Part shown: positions 11,914-28,941 of the stretch, one piece after another
Layout: every line of letters begins with the position of its first letter
How positions within the stretch are numbered: position 1 is the first letter of the stretch
Assembly: GCF_008831285.2 (NCBI RefSeq)
Contig: NC_045148.1
Location: forward strand, 20,081,002-20,145,001
Origin: Nymphaea colorata
Taxonomy: Eukaryota > Streptophyta > Magnoliopsida > Nymphaeales > Nymphaeaceae
Length of the DNA stretch: 64,000 nucleotides
Direction of reading: 5' to 3'
Program-made: the position numbers and the translations under genes
The notes under the pieces: generated by a model
The model's input: only the letters and a program-made list of their open reading frames with translations
The model's database searches: none
What the model was told of the DNA's origin: nothing

Positions 11914-12064
11914 AGGATATATGGCTCCAGAGTATGCCATGGATGGTGTGTTTTCTACAAAATCTGATGTCTACAGCTTTGGTATTTTATTGTTGGAAAT
12001 CATTGGCAGCCAACTGGATATACGTTTTCATGCAACCCATCAGGGTCCTGGTCTCGTTGAACAT
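11914..12064 (+). pseudogene. CRK A exon 6 (orphan kinase exon)
   Basis: 151 bp, the same length as in B, flanked by AG and GTAAGT. It encodes [20 protein letters not shown] and [10 protein letters not shown], the kinase subdomain VIII-IX segment. It is open but lacks exons 2-5 upstream. Confidence 0.85.
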
Positions 12065-12782
12065 GTAAGTCTCTCTTAATCTTCTCCAAAAATGTTCGAA
12101 CAGAATAGCACTTTTCGTCATACAACTGCATACAAAGAACTGTTTCTTTCAAAAAGCAGTCTCCAGAGGTGCCGATGAGACGACGGCTATCGACTACTGA
12201 TACCATAAGCACTCACAATTTTTCTGTTTCTCCATGTCTGCTACTTGCAACTTCATCCGCTGCAGTATCCCATGTGGCAATTGGATTTCATGGAGTTGTT
12301 AAGCTAAGTAGAACGCTTCCTGATCTTGTTGGCCACCTAGGAATTGAACATCCATATTATTATAGCTTCACCGCTTGACAGCTTTAATGACCATCTGTAT
12401 CTATACCTCAACATGTGACCTGAACTTTGATTTGCACCTCAAAAACCTACAAATAGGACAATTGGTGCTATGGCATTGAGCATTTAAATTTTTGAAAATT
12501 TCTCCAAATTAACATAGCATTATTCTTAAGCTCTCACGTGTAAGTAGCTACAATCTACTCCCCTTCTTCAATCACACATCAGCGTATGTGAAACCTAAGG
12601 TCCGAGTGATGAGTTTGACTTCAATCATTGAAGTTATGAATTTTACAACTGGTAATATAGCCTATGACTAGTGTTTAAACTCTAAGAATACAAAAAATTG
12701 TTGTCAAGTCCTTAAATATGGGGTGCTACAAATTCTACAAAAAAAATATATACATATAACTTCAGACTATATTGGCTAGCAG

Positions 12783-13079
12783 GCATGGAGCTTGTGGCGT
12801 GAAGGGAAAGGGACAGAGTTCATCGACCCAGTCCTTAAAGATGGTTCTACTTCAACAAGTGGTCAAATGCTAAGGTGTTTGCATATTGCCTTTCTTTGCA
12901 TTCAAGAAGATCCTGCAACCAGGCCATCCATGTCCACGGTAGTTCTCATGCTTGGGAACAATTCTTTGGACCTTCCCTTGCCCAAACAACCTGCACTTAT
13001 TGCGGAAAAAATTGCAGGATCAAGCCTACCTCGTTCTTCTGTTATTTGGACTATTGCTTCTAAAAGCACGACGGAGTGA
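12783..13079 (+). pseudogene. CRK A exon 7 (orphan kinase C-terminus)
   Basis: 297 bp with an intact stop and a GCATGGAGC start after AG. It encodes AWSLWREGKGTEFIDPVL and the subdomain XI arginine in TRPSMSTVVLML. It closely matches exon 7 of B and F. Confidence 0.85.
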
Positions 13080-13560
13080 AAGCAACGAAAGTTGCAACCA
13101 GAATGTATGTGAACTTGGAAGACATTCTGCCAGCGTAGCAAATCATGCATTGGAGAAGTAAAGATATGCCTAATGGATTTTATCCGATTTGTAATACTTT
13201 GTACTTCAGATTTCTGTTCTCCAAATGGCAGAGAAACAGATCTCCCGGGGCTTAATCCACAGATCTTAATATTACCCACCATATGAAATAAGTAATGGTT
13301 TGAGCAACATCATATGCCAAATGAACCAACCTTCTTGTGCTCAAGCTCAGCTCTTATAGTAATTAACCAAGAAAAGCTCAGGCCCGTGACAATCTTAACT
13401 AATACAGATGAACTACGAAAAGGCTCATTTTCAAGAAACATGCATCTCTAATCTTAATTCCATTGACTGAAAATTTATAAATCAAAAGCCAAAGTTCGAC
13501 CCTCATGTTTCATTTGTCAATTCGCTTTGCAAGTGCATGCCTTTTCCGCACCAATCCTTA
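13080..13560 (+). other. CRK A 3' flank, no gene
   Basis: It matches the DNA after exon 7 of B (23269-23690) and F (63440-63830), including the CTCCAA..GAGAAACAGATCTCCC block. It probably contains the old 3' untranslated region; no clear polyadenylation signal was assigned. Confidence 0.5.
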
Positions 13561-13562
13561 TG

Positions 13563-13638
13563 GACTACCAACTCAATATGACGGTTGGTTGATATTTTAC
13601 CCTAATGGTCGCAGGTTCAAATCCTGCTGTACTCAATT
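13563..13638 (+). pseudogene. tRNA-Lys(UUU)-like relic, mitochondrial type
   Basis: The 3' half reads like plant mitochondrial trnK. There is an anticodon loop ATTTTAC with TTT at the anticodon, then CCTAATGGTC, a perfect T-arm (GCAGG, loop, CCTGC), and an acceptor strand close to TATACCC. The 5' acceptor and D-arm have decayed. The match to trnK is from memory. It is probably a piece of organelle DNA in the nucleus; no CCA or intact cloverleaf is present. Confidence 0.45.
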
Positions 13639-13639
13639 T

Positions 13640-14641
13640 GATCCTCACGCTGCGTTTTCGGGCACTGGCTTTGAGGAAGGCAAGAAGCTGCGTCGTGTTT
13701 CCTAGATAAAATGCACCATATATGTACTTATTGTGTCCTCTCTTTAGGCACCGACTGGTTTAGCTTAATTTGTGTGAGTTCTTGCCAGACACTATTTAAA
13801 TGCATCTATATAAAACTTCCCTTTTGATTAAAAAGGGGACTAATGGAAAAATCAACCAAAACCGATGAAGAATATATGATTTAAGAGGAACAAACCCGAT
13901 ATGTCGATCAAATTCTATAATGATTCAAAATCAGCGACTTACTGTAAAAGAATGATCTTTTTATTTCCAAATTTAAAAATCTCTGACCACATCTATCTGC
14001 AGGATTAATGGATTCGTCCTACCTCGCATAACATTAATTAAACCAGTGTTGTGAGGAAGTAAAAGAATATCAAATGATTGAAAGAAAGGCAAATGTGATC
14101 AAAGGATATACAAGTGCATATTTCATGTCAATACTTTCTATCTGGTTTTTCTTACTTAAAGGGCAATAAAAACAAATTTACAATTAAAGATTTTGAAAAA
14201 ACTTCAAATTAAAGCTTATATGCTCACTTTAAAAAAAAAGAGAGAGACATGGAATCACTGGCGGATCGCTAGCCGTCATTGAAAGTTGGTTTTTACCGAC
14301 TTCCAATAAGAAGTGTCAATTAAGATAGATTTTCAGCGACGTTTTTCAAATTGCATTGATGAGCATCGGTCCTCACCGATGTGTGGGACTACATGTACCG
14401 GCACGTGCTAAACAAAAACATTTACATTGAAGATGCGTGCAGAGTTTCGCACGTTTTACGGAGAAGGAGGTGAATATTTTATGGTTCATGCATTCGATAG
14501 TTGAATATATTAACTCATAAACTCAAAAATTAATAGTGCCATTGCATTCTATGTTCATTGCTAATAGAAACCCGAACTACTCAAACTCAGAAATTAATAG
14601 AGCCATTGCAAGTTATTCGAATAATTACGTTTTTCTACCTT
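13640..14641. other. Intergenic, nothing recognised
   Basis: AT-rich DNA without a credible coding frame. A short stretch at 14265-14390 has repeated ACCGAC/ACCGATG-like words that resemble transposon subterminal DNA, but no element could be delimited. Confidence 0.5.
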
Positions 14642-15962
14642 AGCAGCTGTAGATATGAATTCATGATCTCCATTAATATTATTATAGTGACTTTCACCAA
14701 CGTTTTTTAGTCGTCGGTAAAAGACTTATTCTTTGTAGTGACCATTTGCTGCTATGTATGTATTAGTGCTAGTCATTATCGTTCAGGACTTCATATGGAT
14801 GCAAAAGTAAACATGTTATAAACCAAGTTAACGTATGCCAGACCACAATACATCGGTTAGTTTTGAGATGAGGAGTTGCCATTGTTAGTAGCAGGGTTAA
14901 TTCACACTTAAATCATAACAGGAGAAATGATAAGCTCTATAGGCATCACGACCCGACCCTCTCCTCACCAGGCTCAGGCCAGGCCAGTGATTAATAGGTC
15001 CAAACCAAGTCACTGGAAGTTTCGGTTTCAATACAAAAAGATTAAAAAAACAAGACAACCAATCATTCAACAAGCTCTTTTAGAAGTCACTCGAGATTCC
15101 TTTCAACAAAAAATAATTATGAAACAGCCTTATAAATAGTAAAAAACTTGAAAAATGTTCAACGTTTCATGAATAAATATATGTGCCCCAGCGGTGGTGT
15201 TTGCATTGGGGTGCGAGCTGGAGCTAGCTGGCTATGAGGAACGTCGATATTGGCCAGGACGCTCAAGTTGGTTTTGGGACATTATTATCACCCATGTGGT
15301 CTGTCACTCAAGGTAGGCTGCCCAAACTCAAGAAGAGCTTGACAAGTATGTCAATGAATCCTGTAGCAAGTTGACACGTCAATTCCTCTACTAATTTTTT
15401 GAACATGGCATAAATTGTGTACTATTAAGGACATACAACAAGGCACTGACTTTGTGAAATTGGATCAAACATTAAATTTCTTGGTATCTTAGAATATACA
15501 GAGTCTCCAAATATAGTTATCTACCGCCATATGACAATGGAAGGACAGACGAAATTTTCAGAGGCCAATCAAGAACGCAACTCATGGCGAGCTGCATCCC
15601 TAACTATTGCAAATCCTTCATATTGAAACATAATGTTTTTGGTTTACATGATCTTGTGTTATAGACCTATGCAAGTTTGAAACAAGAGTCAAATTTGTAA
15701 GAAATGACATCTCATGCCTACTCTATTTGTGCCGTTAAAAAAGATATACTTTTGGCATGCTATAGTCACCACCTTTTAAATGCATGCCTACGAGAATCTT
15801 GTGACCATCTTCTTGTCTCATACGTCAACCATATGGCAAACATTGAGATTAATCTGCTATCTTAATGCAGACAACAGAATTTGCAGTAGCTACCTTTAAC
15901 ATAATACACCTGCTTTCATAGCAATTACTAACATGCAAACTCTTGTGACAAACCCATTTGCT

Positions 15963-16256
15963 TTCAATAAACCACGTTTTATTAAAAAATGATTTTTAAG
16001 GGAGTTCTAAAACGCCCTTGTGTATTTGGATGATCAGACTAAAACCTGAAGGAGAGGGAAGAAACCTAGTTTATTATGAAAAACTCGGGGCCAGGCCACC
16101 GGCGGATGCAGCGTTGAGGCCCTTTATGAAAATTGAATTTTGTCAAAACTGAGTTTTGAAAAAAATCAATAATTTTGATGCCACCATACACTATTAAAAT
16201 TGAGTTTTGAATTGCCATTCAAAGAGCCTTTAAAGGGCCGTTTAGCAACAACAATA
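15963..16256 (+). repeat. About 300-bp MITE-like repeat, copy 4
   Basis: Forward copy with the shared core near 16015-16090 and the right end near CCGTTTAGCAACA. It is the cleanest copy and served as reference for the other four. Confidence 0.5.
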
Positions 16257-17342
16257 GTTTATTATTGTTTTATAAATCTACTCCACTATCTTCACAAAGT
16301 ACTTTTGTACTATTATAGCATTCTATGAACCTGTCTCAAGTTGTAAAGCAAGATTGTAAAACAGTAATAAACCGTTCTTCTTTTCAAACGGCTCCTAATG
16401 ATTGCCAAACTTTTTCTAATGAGCCAGGGCGCTTGCTTGGTGTTAGGTCTAACCTATCATGGCTCGACCAAGCTCAACATGCAAAAATTAAGGACTGACC
16501 TTCCCTTCTTTAACATGTCCGAATTATTCGTAGATTCCGACCTGAATCACCCAATTAAGATTGATTTAAATAAAATTGTTTAATTTAAAAAATTATACAA
16601 TAATCTTAAATATTTATAGTGTACACATTGAGGAAAATAGAAGGAAATTAAGAAACCAACACACCGTGATGAGTCGGGCATTGGGTCAATGCTTGTACAT
16701 AAGAACAACTCAAGCTCAGTAGTGTTCGGTGTTAGAATAATGGGGTTTTTTTTCTCCCATCAACTAAAAAGTATAGATATTTATGCTCTTCCCACATAAA
16801 TTCCTTACTCCACCAATTATTCCAAAAGGCTATCTACAAAGAAATTTTGGAGTATTGGACTTATGACGCGCACATGTATTAGGTGGGAAAGGGGACAACA
16901 ACTTATTTCCAGCCTTGGGCGTTGGTAGAATGCATTAATGTAATAGCCAACACATTGAGTGATATAAACCTCATATTTTTAATTTGTCTGATATAGAACA
17001 TACTTTGGCTAGCAATATTAAAAAGGAGATCCAAGTTGATGCTATTTTGAAAGATGTAAAACATTTTGTGCATATATTACTTAATTTTAGGAAGTTGTTT
17101 TGTAATGATCAACGAGAAATTCTCACTTCTTAAGAAAAAGAAGACAGCATCTTTGTTAGAAGTCGGCAAACATTTTGTGCCCTTGTTGGTAATTAAATTG
17201 AGGCTAAAAATATAAATGTGAATTCCAAGTTTGAGACTATGAGCATATTAGAGGAGTCCTAATTCTGAAACGAAGGTTTCCGTAAGTTACACACTGACTT
17301 GGTCGTCAGAAAATGACAACACGAGATTAATTAATTAATTTC

Positions 17343-17500
17343 TTGACCGAGTCCTTTGATTTTCGAAATTAATTCCTGTGTTCAGATGCGACGTACATGG
17401 AGTCTTGGTGTCCGGCGCCATGGTCATCACCAAGTCGAGCAGAGAATATGTAAGAAGGGAGGAAGAAACAGCCGCCTCAAATTCCCTTGTGTATACTGCA
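17343..17500 (+). promoter_or_regulatory. Putative proximal promoter of CRK B
   Basis: It contains a W-box core (TTGACC, 17343-17348), the binding site of WRKY factors that commonly control defence receptor kinases. A weak TATA-like GTGTATACTG lies near 17490. The equivalent TATA in A and E is TATATA. The W-box is kept at E (46013-46018), altered at A (TTGATC) and absent at C. This is inferred from conservation and motif only. Confidence 0.35.
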
Positions 17501-17581
17501 TGCCAGCTCAGTTCCTCCTCTTCCTTTGTTTCCCAATTCTACGCACAAGAATTCTAGCATCGTTTGCACAGTGGTGGGGAA

Positions 17582-23268
<5,687 letters not shown>

Positions 23269-23696
23269 AAGGAACGAAAGTTGCACCCAGAATTATTGTG
23301 AACATGGAAGACATTCTGTCAACGTACGGAAAACATGCATTGGAGAAGTAAACATATACCTAATGGATTTTATCCGATTTGTAGTACATCCTACTTCTTA
23401 TTTCAGGTCTCCAACTGGAAGAGAAACAGATCTCCCTTGGGTTAATCCACAGATCTTAATACTCCCAACCATATGAAACAAGTGATGGTTTGAGCAACAT
23501 CATATGCCAAACGAACCAACCTTGTTCTGCTCAAGCTCAGATCTTATGGTAATTAGCCAAGAAAAGCACAAGCCCGTGACAATCTTAACTAGTACAGATG
23601 GACTACGAAAAGGCTCATTTTCCAGAAACATGCATCTCTAAGCTTAATTCCAGAGACTGAAAGTTTATAAATCAAAAGCCAAAGTTTAGTGTCTGT
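23269..23696 (+). other. CRK B 3' flank, no gene
   Basis: Paralogous to the DNA following exon 7 at A, C and F. The 3' untranslated region probably lies here; no sharp end is visible. Confidence 0.5.
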
Positions 23697-25795
23697 CTGG
23701 ATGATACTTCAGAACCTGGTTTTGGAGGCGAATCCTGGTTTTGTGTCCAAAGCCAAGTTTTGTCTCCAAAACCAAGTTTTGTGATAGTTTGGATTGCGAA
23801 AAGTCACTGATCACCGTTTGGTGATTCAGCAAACGTTCCAGGTTTTTCATGAAAGTTAACAGAAAATGAAAGAAAGAAAGGTTGAACACGAAGGCTTTGC
23901 TTGGGGAGGAGAATATGAATGCCTTCAACCATGGCAGCATGCCGCGTCCAAAATCTCCAAACAAAGGCGAAATTCTTGACATGGGGAGGAGAATCCGCAA
24001 CAGACCTATGTCGGCCACGGCTGTCCTGGATGAGGTAGCGAACCCTGCCGATGATCGGAATCCTGTAGGATGAAGGGGGAGGCCGGCTCTAACGAAAAGA
24101 CCCTTCTGGAGCGATCCCCTTCAAAAGATATTCAGGTCAAAATAAATAAACGCATCCCAATGCAGCAGAGGAACCCGAGGGTTCAAATCCAGAAAGACTT
24201 ACAAGAAGGGGAAAATGTCGTGTTCCTTGGTATCTGAATGTAGCATTAACGACGAGGCCGGCTCTGTTGAGGTTTATATTATTAGTTTCTTTTTTATTTT
24301 ATTTTTCCTTAATTAAGCTTTTTAAATTTACTGCACCGAGAAAAAAGGAAGGAAAGGAGAATTAGCGGACCAGAGGCGACATACCTGATCTCTGGAACCT
24401 CACCGACCGTGAGGTAGAACCCGGACGCCGCCATTGCCGCGGTCGCCGGAAAATCCCCCACATTGTCCATATCTATCGACACAGATTGTTCATCCACATT
24501 TTTTCTCCTCCGTTCCAATATTCAAGTAATTATGGATGTTGTAAATCTTGTTGTTTGTAAATATGCAATTGACACAAAGAATTAATGCTATAGAAACTGA
24601 GAGTGATCTATTAATTTTATAGTTTCAATCGTCAATGCCCATCCACGATGCTTCTTGAACTGATAAAAGACTTGCCATAAATGTTATCCCTCTCTCTCAG
24701 CTTAAGATGGATTAAACAAATTCTAGATAAACAAACCTTCTAGTATATAATATCTTCGTAGAAGTCTGAAAAATTAAAATTCAATGAAGTTTCTAATTGT
24801 AAATAAAGTAGAATGAATAGGCTAATTGCCCACACCAGCTACCATATGGCTCCGCCATTTACTAAATGAACGGAAGAGGTTGACTCTTTCCTATATAATC
24901 TCTTGGTAGAAGTCCCAAAAAAGAATCTCATTCATCTTAAGCGAGCTTGTTTGTGCTTGTGAAGATTTTTAAAGTGCTGGGAAAGTGACCTCTTTCATTA
25001 ATACACATTAGGTCGCTCTTCATAAACATTTGCATATAGAGCATTTTTGGTTCTTTTCCTTTTAGGGTATATACAGGTTGACAGGCTTTTTGGTATCTTC
25101 TAGGTTGCAGCAAGTATGTAGAAGTGGAGTTAGAAATTTTTCATTGCAGAAACCGTATAAGTTTTAAAATTTCTACAGAGGCCAAAATATACTTTTTGAA
25201 AATTCTTATATGGGTTAGACTAAAATTTTTACTTGAATTTCTAAAAATATAAGGGGAGCCAGGCCCTGTGTTTCTGTCTTGTCTACTTGTCAATGAGTTG
25301 AGTATTTGAAGGCTTCCTCTCTATAATTTTCTAGTTGGAAAAGAATTTCCAGTATTTTGTTTGTGTTTATCTTTTCATAACTCCACGCATTTTCATACTT
25401 ACTGGTTAGAAGCTTGAAAACCCTTTACATATGTTGAGAAATTATGTTCGGTTAATGCGTATGACCTTAGTGTATCTTTTAACTGTCAATAATTTTCCAT
25501 ATAATTTGTTACTGCAGATGAAAGCCCTCTTTTATATAATTTTCTCTTCTTTTCCCTAAAATATATATAATTGCAATAATCATATTTTTTTATTGTGTAT
25601 AATTGTCATATAACTGCCATCTAACATTCAGCTGAGCCTGTTTTCTACAATCACCCTCAAAAACCAAGTTTCTGTTTGGATAACAAAAACCAGGTTTTAA
25701 GAAAATGAAAACTCAGTTTTTGTCTTGTCATTCAAATATGCAAACCAGGTTTTCAAAGGAACAAGATTTTTACAAGGTGTCATCCAAACGGCCCT
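23697..25795. mobile_element. Candidate non-autonomous DNA transposon
   Basis: The left end (GTCTGGATGATAC...) is close to the reverse complement of the right end (...GTGTCATCCAAACGG), giving imperfect inverted termini of about 16 bp. Both ends are followed inward by repeated words such as AACCAGGTTTTG and CCAAGTTTTGT, typical of subterminal binding sites. The left end recurs after CRK F at 63830-64000. No transposase is readable inside and no target duplication was found, so the limits are approximate. Confidence 0.35.
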
Positions 25796-26024
25796 TAACA
25801 TACACATGAGACCCATAAATATAAAGGGACGTGTATCAATGAAGGTTGAAGGTGTGAACTCGTGTTGGGTCCACCTAAGTTAGTTTAATTACATAATGGT
25901 GCTTTATAATTTGATTAATTTCCTGACCACGCATTAGCATCCTTAAAAATAACTTTCTTTTCAAGAATTTAAAATTGAGTCACCATCACCAGGGGTGAAC
26001 CAGAATTTTGCTTTGAGGGTGCTA

Positions 26025-26620
26025 AATTCTTGAAAGCCATAGCTATGTACTCCGCCTCTGTACTTGAAGTGCCACGCTTCAAAAATTATAATTGCTACCA
26101 ACAAATGTTTGAGCACCTAGTAGTAGTGCAGCCTGCATAGTTTGCATAGAATGTTCATGACAGTATACTTGTAACCCATGTTCAAGGGTACCTTTGATTT
26201 GATTTATCATAAAATGCATATAGACAAGTTGAAAATGACCAACTGTAGGAGCTTGCATGAATTGACTTACAACATTAACACTATAAGAAATCTCAGGTCT
26301 TGAGCTTCCAACCATGCTTCGGTAATTGTTTACATCTGGAAAAGGAGCTAAGTTGGACTCGGCAAGGGTCTTTGTTTGCAGCATTGTTGTATTCACTAGC
26401 TTTGAGTAAAATCCTGTGCATATTTTTGTTGGCTCATGTCATCTTCATCAACTTGAATTCCCAAGAAATATTGGAGCTGCCCCATGTCCTTAAATTGCAA
26501 AGCATGTTCCCAGAGTTTTCACTATGAACTTAGTAAGGTTGGATAACTACCTGTTCAAATGAGATCATCAACATCTATGAGTAGAATCACAACCTTTTCT
26601 TGATGAAGAGGGATCCGCAG
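26025..26620 (-). mobile_element. Degenerate copia pol remnant, minus strand
   Basis: Fragments of RNase H (STEAEYIAMA, about 26035-26075) and the end of reverse transcriptase (RPEISYSVNVVSQFMQAP; a DVDDLI catalytic-loop relic near 26550) can be read in several frames. No LTR was recognised. Confidence 0.6.
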
Positions 26621-26639
26621 TTCTGCAAAAGAATCATAT

Positions 26640-27493
26640 CAAAACAAGAATGAGCTTAATCGTGGGAACCAATTGACTGTGATACCATAATGAATTATGA
26701 GGCTGGATGAATAATAAATTATGAAAATTGGAAAGGAGAAACAACACCTAGTTCGATTTCTACATGTCACTTTTATTTCCTTGGTCTTGTAAACTTCTGC
26801 ATGTGTCCTGCCATGGTTGACTATGCTATGGGATCATGCTGTCTCAATAACATGTCAATTCCTCTATTAATTTTTTGAATGTGGCATTTATTATATACTA
26901 TTGTGTGGCATGAAGACATGCAACAAGGCACTGACTGTCAAATTGGTTCTAAAATTAAATTTCTATCGTTATCTACCTACACATGGAAAGGGGACACGAT
27001 TAATTGCCTGATGTCATAGCCAGCACATTGAATGATATACGCCTCATATTTCTAATTCATCCGATATCGGCCTTAGTCTGGCTAGCAATATTGAAAAAGA
27101 GATACAAGTTGATGATGCTTTAAAAAATGTAGACATTTGGTACATATAATACATATTTTTACCTCGTTGTTTTTAAATGGTCAACGAGAAATTTTCAGTT
27201 TTTAAGCAGCAGAAGTGAACATCTTTGTCCGTACGACCTTGTTAGTAGGTGAATTGAGGATAAACGCATGAATAGGAAGCCCAATGGGCACATTAGAGTC
27301 GTCATTCTGAACGGAGGATTCTGAAAGTTGCTCGATGATTTGGCCGTCAGAAATGGATGCCACAAGATTGATTAACAGGCCTGAATTTCAACTGTTCAGA
27401 TGCGCCGTACATGGAGGCTTGGAGGATGTTGAGCAGAGAACATATAAGAAGGGAGGAAGAAACAACCAACTCAAATTTCCTTGTATATACTGC
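26640..27493 (+). other. CRK C upstream region, no gene
   Basis: From about 26850 it matches the upstream DNA of A, B and E, but it is shorter and lacks the 300-bp repeat and the W-box. About 60 bp around the original start codon are missing at the end of the block. Confidence 0.5.
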
Positions 27494-28572
27494 ATGCTTC
27501 CTAGTTCCTCCTCCACTTGTTTCCCAAAAAGCTGCAGCCTCATTTTCTTAATTGCCTTTCTCCTTCCTCTGAGGCTAGTCAACATGGCTGAAAGCCCCTC
27601 CTGGTCTTGCATCGGCAGCTCAAACTACGCGCCGAACAGCACCTTCGGCCATAACCTGCAGCGAGCGCTGTCCTCTCTGGTGGCCAACGTTTCCGTCACT
27701 GACTTTTACAAGGCCACCGTGGGCAACAGCCCTGACCAAGCCATTGCCGCCTTCCAATGTCGAGGTGACATCGATGCTGAAGCTTGCCAGCTCTGTGTCT
27801 CTGACGCTGCCTCACAGGTCACCCTGCGGTGCCCCAGCAACAGATCGGCTGTTATTATCTTCCCATTCTGCATCGTCTACTTCCATGACGCCAACTTCAC
27901 CACGCCTCAAGCATTTTTGCATGTATCCTTCCGGACCCCTTGGGCCATCTTTGACCCCCAAAGCTTCAAGCCCATGCTCACCCTCTTCTTCTACAAGCTG
28001 ATTGTTTCCGCCACCACCAACCCCTCGGGCCGCTTGTTCTGGGGCGACAAGTTCAAGTACACTCAAAACTTGACTATCTATGGCATCGTTCAGTGCGTTC
28101 AGTCCATGTCCCCAGGGTGCTGCAGATCTTGCTTAGAGATAGCCTTTGGCCAAATGCTCAGGGATGCTGGCGGTTCAACGGGTGGTTTAGTTTACCAAAA
28201 CATCGAGTGCCTTCTAAGATTCAGAACCTTTCCCTTTTTCGTCCCCCCACCCCACAAGATTGCTCCTAGCAGCGCCATTTCTGTCTCAACTAATTGCTTC
28301 CCACCAGCATCCAGCAACAAGGTTGGCAGCCCCTTTCACAGAAACCTCAAGGCTTTGCTCCCTCATCTGATAATCTATGCACCTGTTTCTGGCTTCTATG
28401 GCGAGACCGTTGGTGTCGGCTCCAGCCAAGTCTACGGTCAAGCCTTGTGCCGAGGCGACATCCCTGATGACGTTTGCTGGGAGTGCACTGCCCTGGCTTC
28501 TTCCAAAATCCAAGAATTATGCCCTAATAGTAGACGGGCAATCATATGGCTCGACCACTGCCAGTTGCGCTA
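27494..28572 (+). pseudogene. CRK C exon 1, 5' part
   Basis: Open from leader through DUF26-1, DUF26-2 and most of DUF26-3, all with intact C-x8-C-x2-C motifs. It ends with the left target duplicate CGCTA (28568-28572). Confidence 0.9.
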
Positions 28573-28941
28573 TGTAAGAAATCAAAATGAAGAAATAATT
28601 AAAGGGACAAAAAATTTTAAAGTGGTTCAGCCAATAGGCCTACGTCCACTAGTCTATCATTTCTTGCTTGCCTTCCTTTGGTGGAGAGACTCATTTATAT
28701 AGAGGAGTTACATAAGGGGTCTCTAGTTCTCAAGAGACATGACTTTTCATCTTTCAACATACATGACTTTTCATCCCTCAAGAGACATGACTTTTCATCT
28801 CTCAAGAGACATGTCTTTTCATTTCCTAAGAGACATGACTTTTCATCTTCCAACAGACATGACTTTTCATCTCTCAAGAGACATGACTTTTCATCTCCCA
28901 AGTAATACACATTGAGAGCCTTCTTGGTGTTTCTGTTAACA
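28573..28941 (-). repeat. Left LTR (3' LTR) of the copia in CRK C
   Basis: 369 bp, same length as its partner. A minus-strand purine tract (GCGGGAGGA) abuts it at 28942-28950. About half of it is the seven-unit array at 28738-28905. Confidence 0.95.

Larger units (their letters stand above)
3161..13079 (+). pseudogene. CRK pseudogene A (four-DUF26 cysteine-rich receptor-like kinase, broken)
   Basis: This was a receptor kinase gene like B. Exon 1 starts at 3161 with a signal peptide (MWRRSCTLIVLIALLL) and DUF26-1. A 2-base loss relative to B near 3437-3443 shifts the frame to a TGA at 3443-3445. A copia element then interrupts the linker between DUF26-2 and DUF26-3 at 3961-9304. The rest of exon 1 (9305-9660) has further deletions and breaks off inside DUF26-4. 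Exons 2-5, encoding the membrane segment and most of the kinase, are gone. An inverted repeat pair and a copia remnant occupy that place. Exons 6 (11914-12064) and 7 (12783-13079) survive with open frames. No functional receptor is possible. Confidence 0.9.
14642..17581 (+). other. Duplicated CRK upstream region (locus B), no gene
   Basis: Parallel to 970-3160. It includes a second CACTA-like end at about 14740, repeat copy 4 at 15963-16256, and roughly 560 bp of extra DNA at about 16270-16830 that is absent at the A locus. A TTGACC W-box core is at 17343-17348, about 235 bases before the start codon. The last 200 bases are the best conserved part among A, B and E, as expected for a proximal promoter and leader. 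Confidence 0.6.

Noticed and set aside
17564-17581. Six extra residues before MWRR in CRK B
   Set aside because: The codon at 17564 is TTG; the first ATG in this frame is 17582.
23882-24073. Short plus-strand frame starting MNTKALLGEENM
   Set aside because: Lies inside the candidate transposon, no family resemblance and no supporting exons.
24175-24205. GGGTTCAAATCC resembling a tRNA B box
   Set aside because: No matching T-stem, anticodon arm or acceptor pairing around it.
28738-28905. Regular repeats that could suggest a CRISPR-like array
   Set aside because: Units adjoin without spacers, lie in both LTRs of a retrotransposon, and the genome is a plant.
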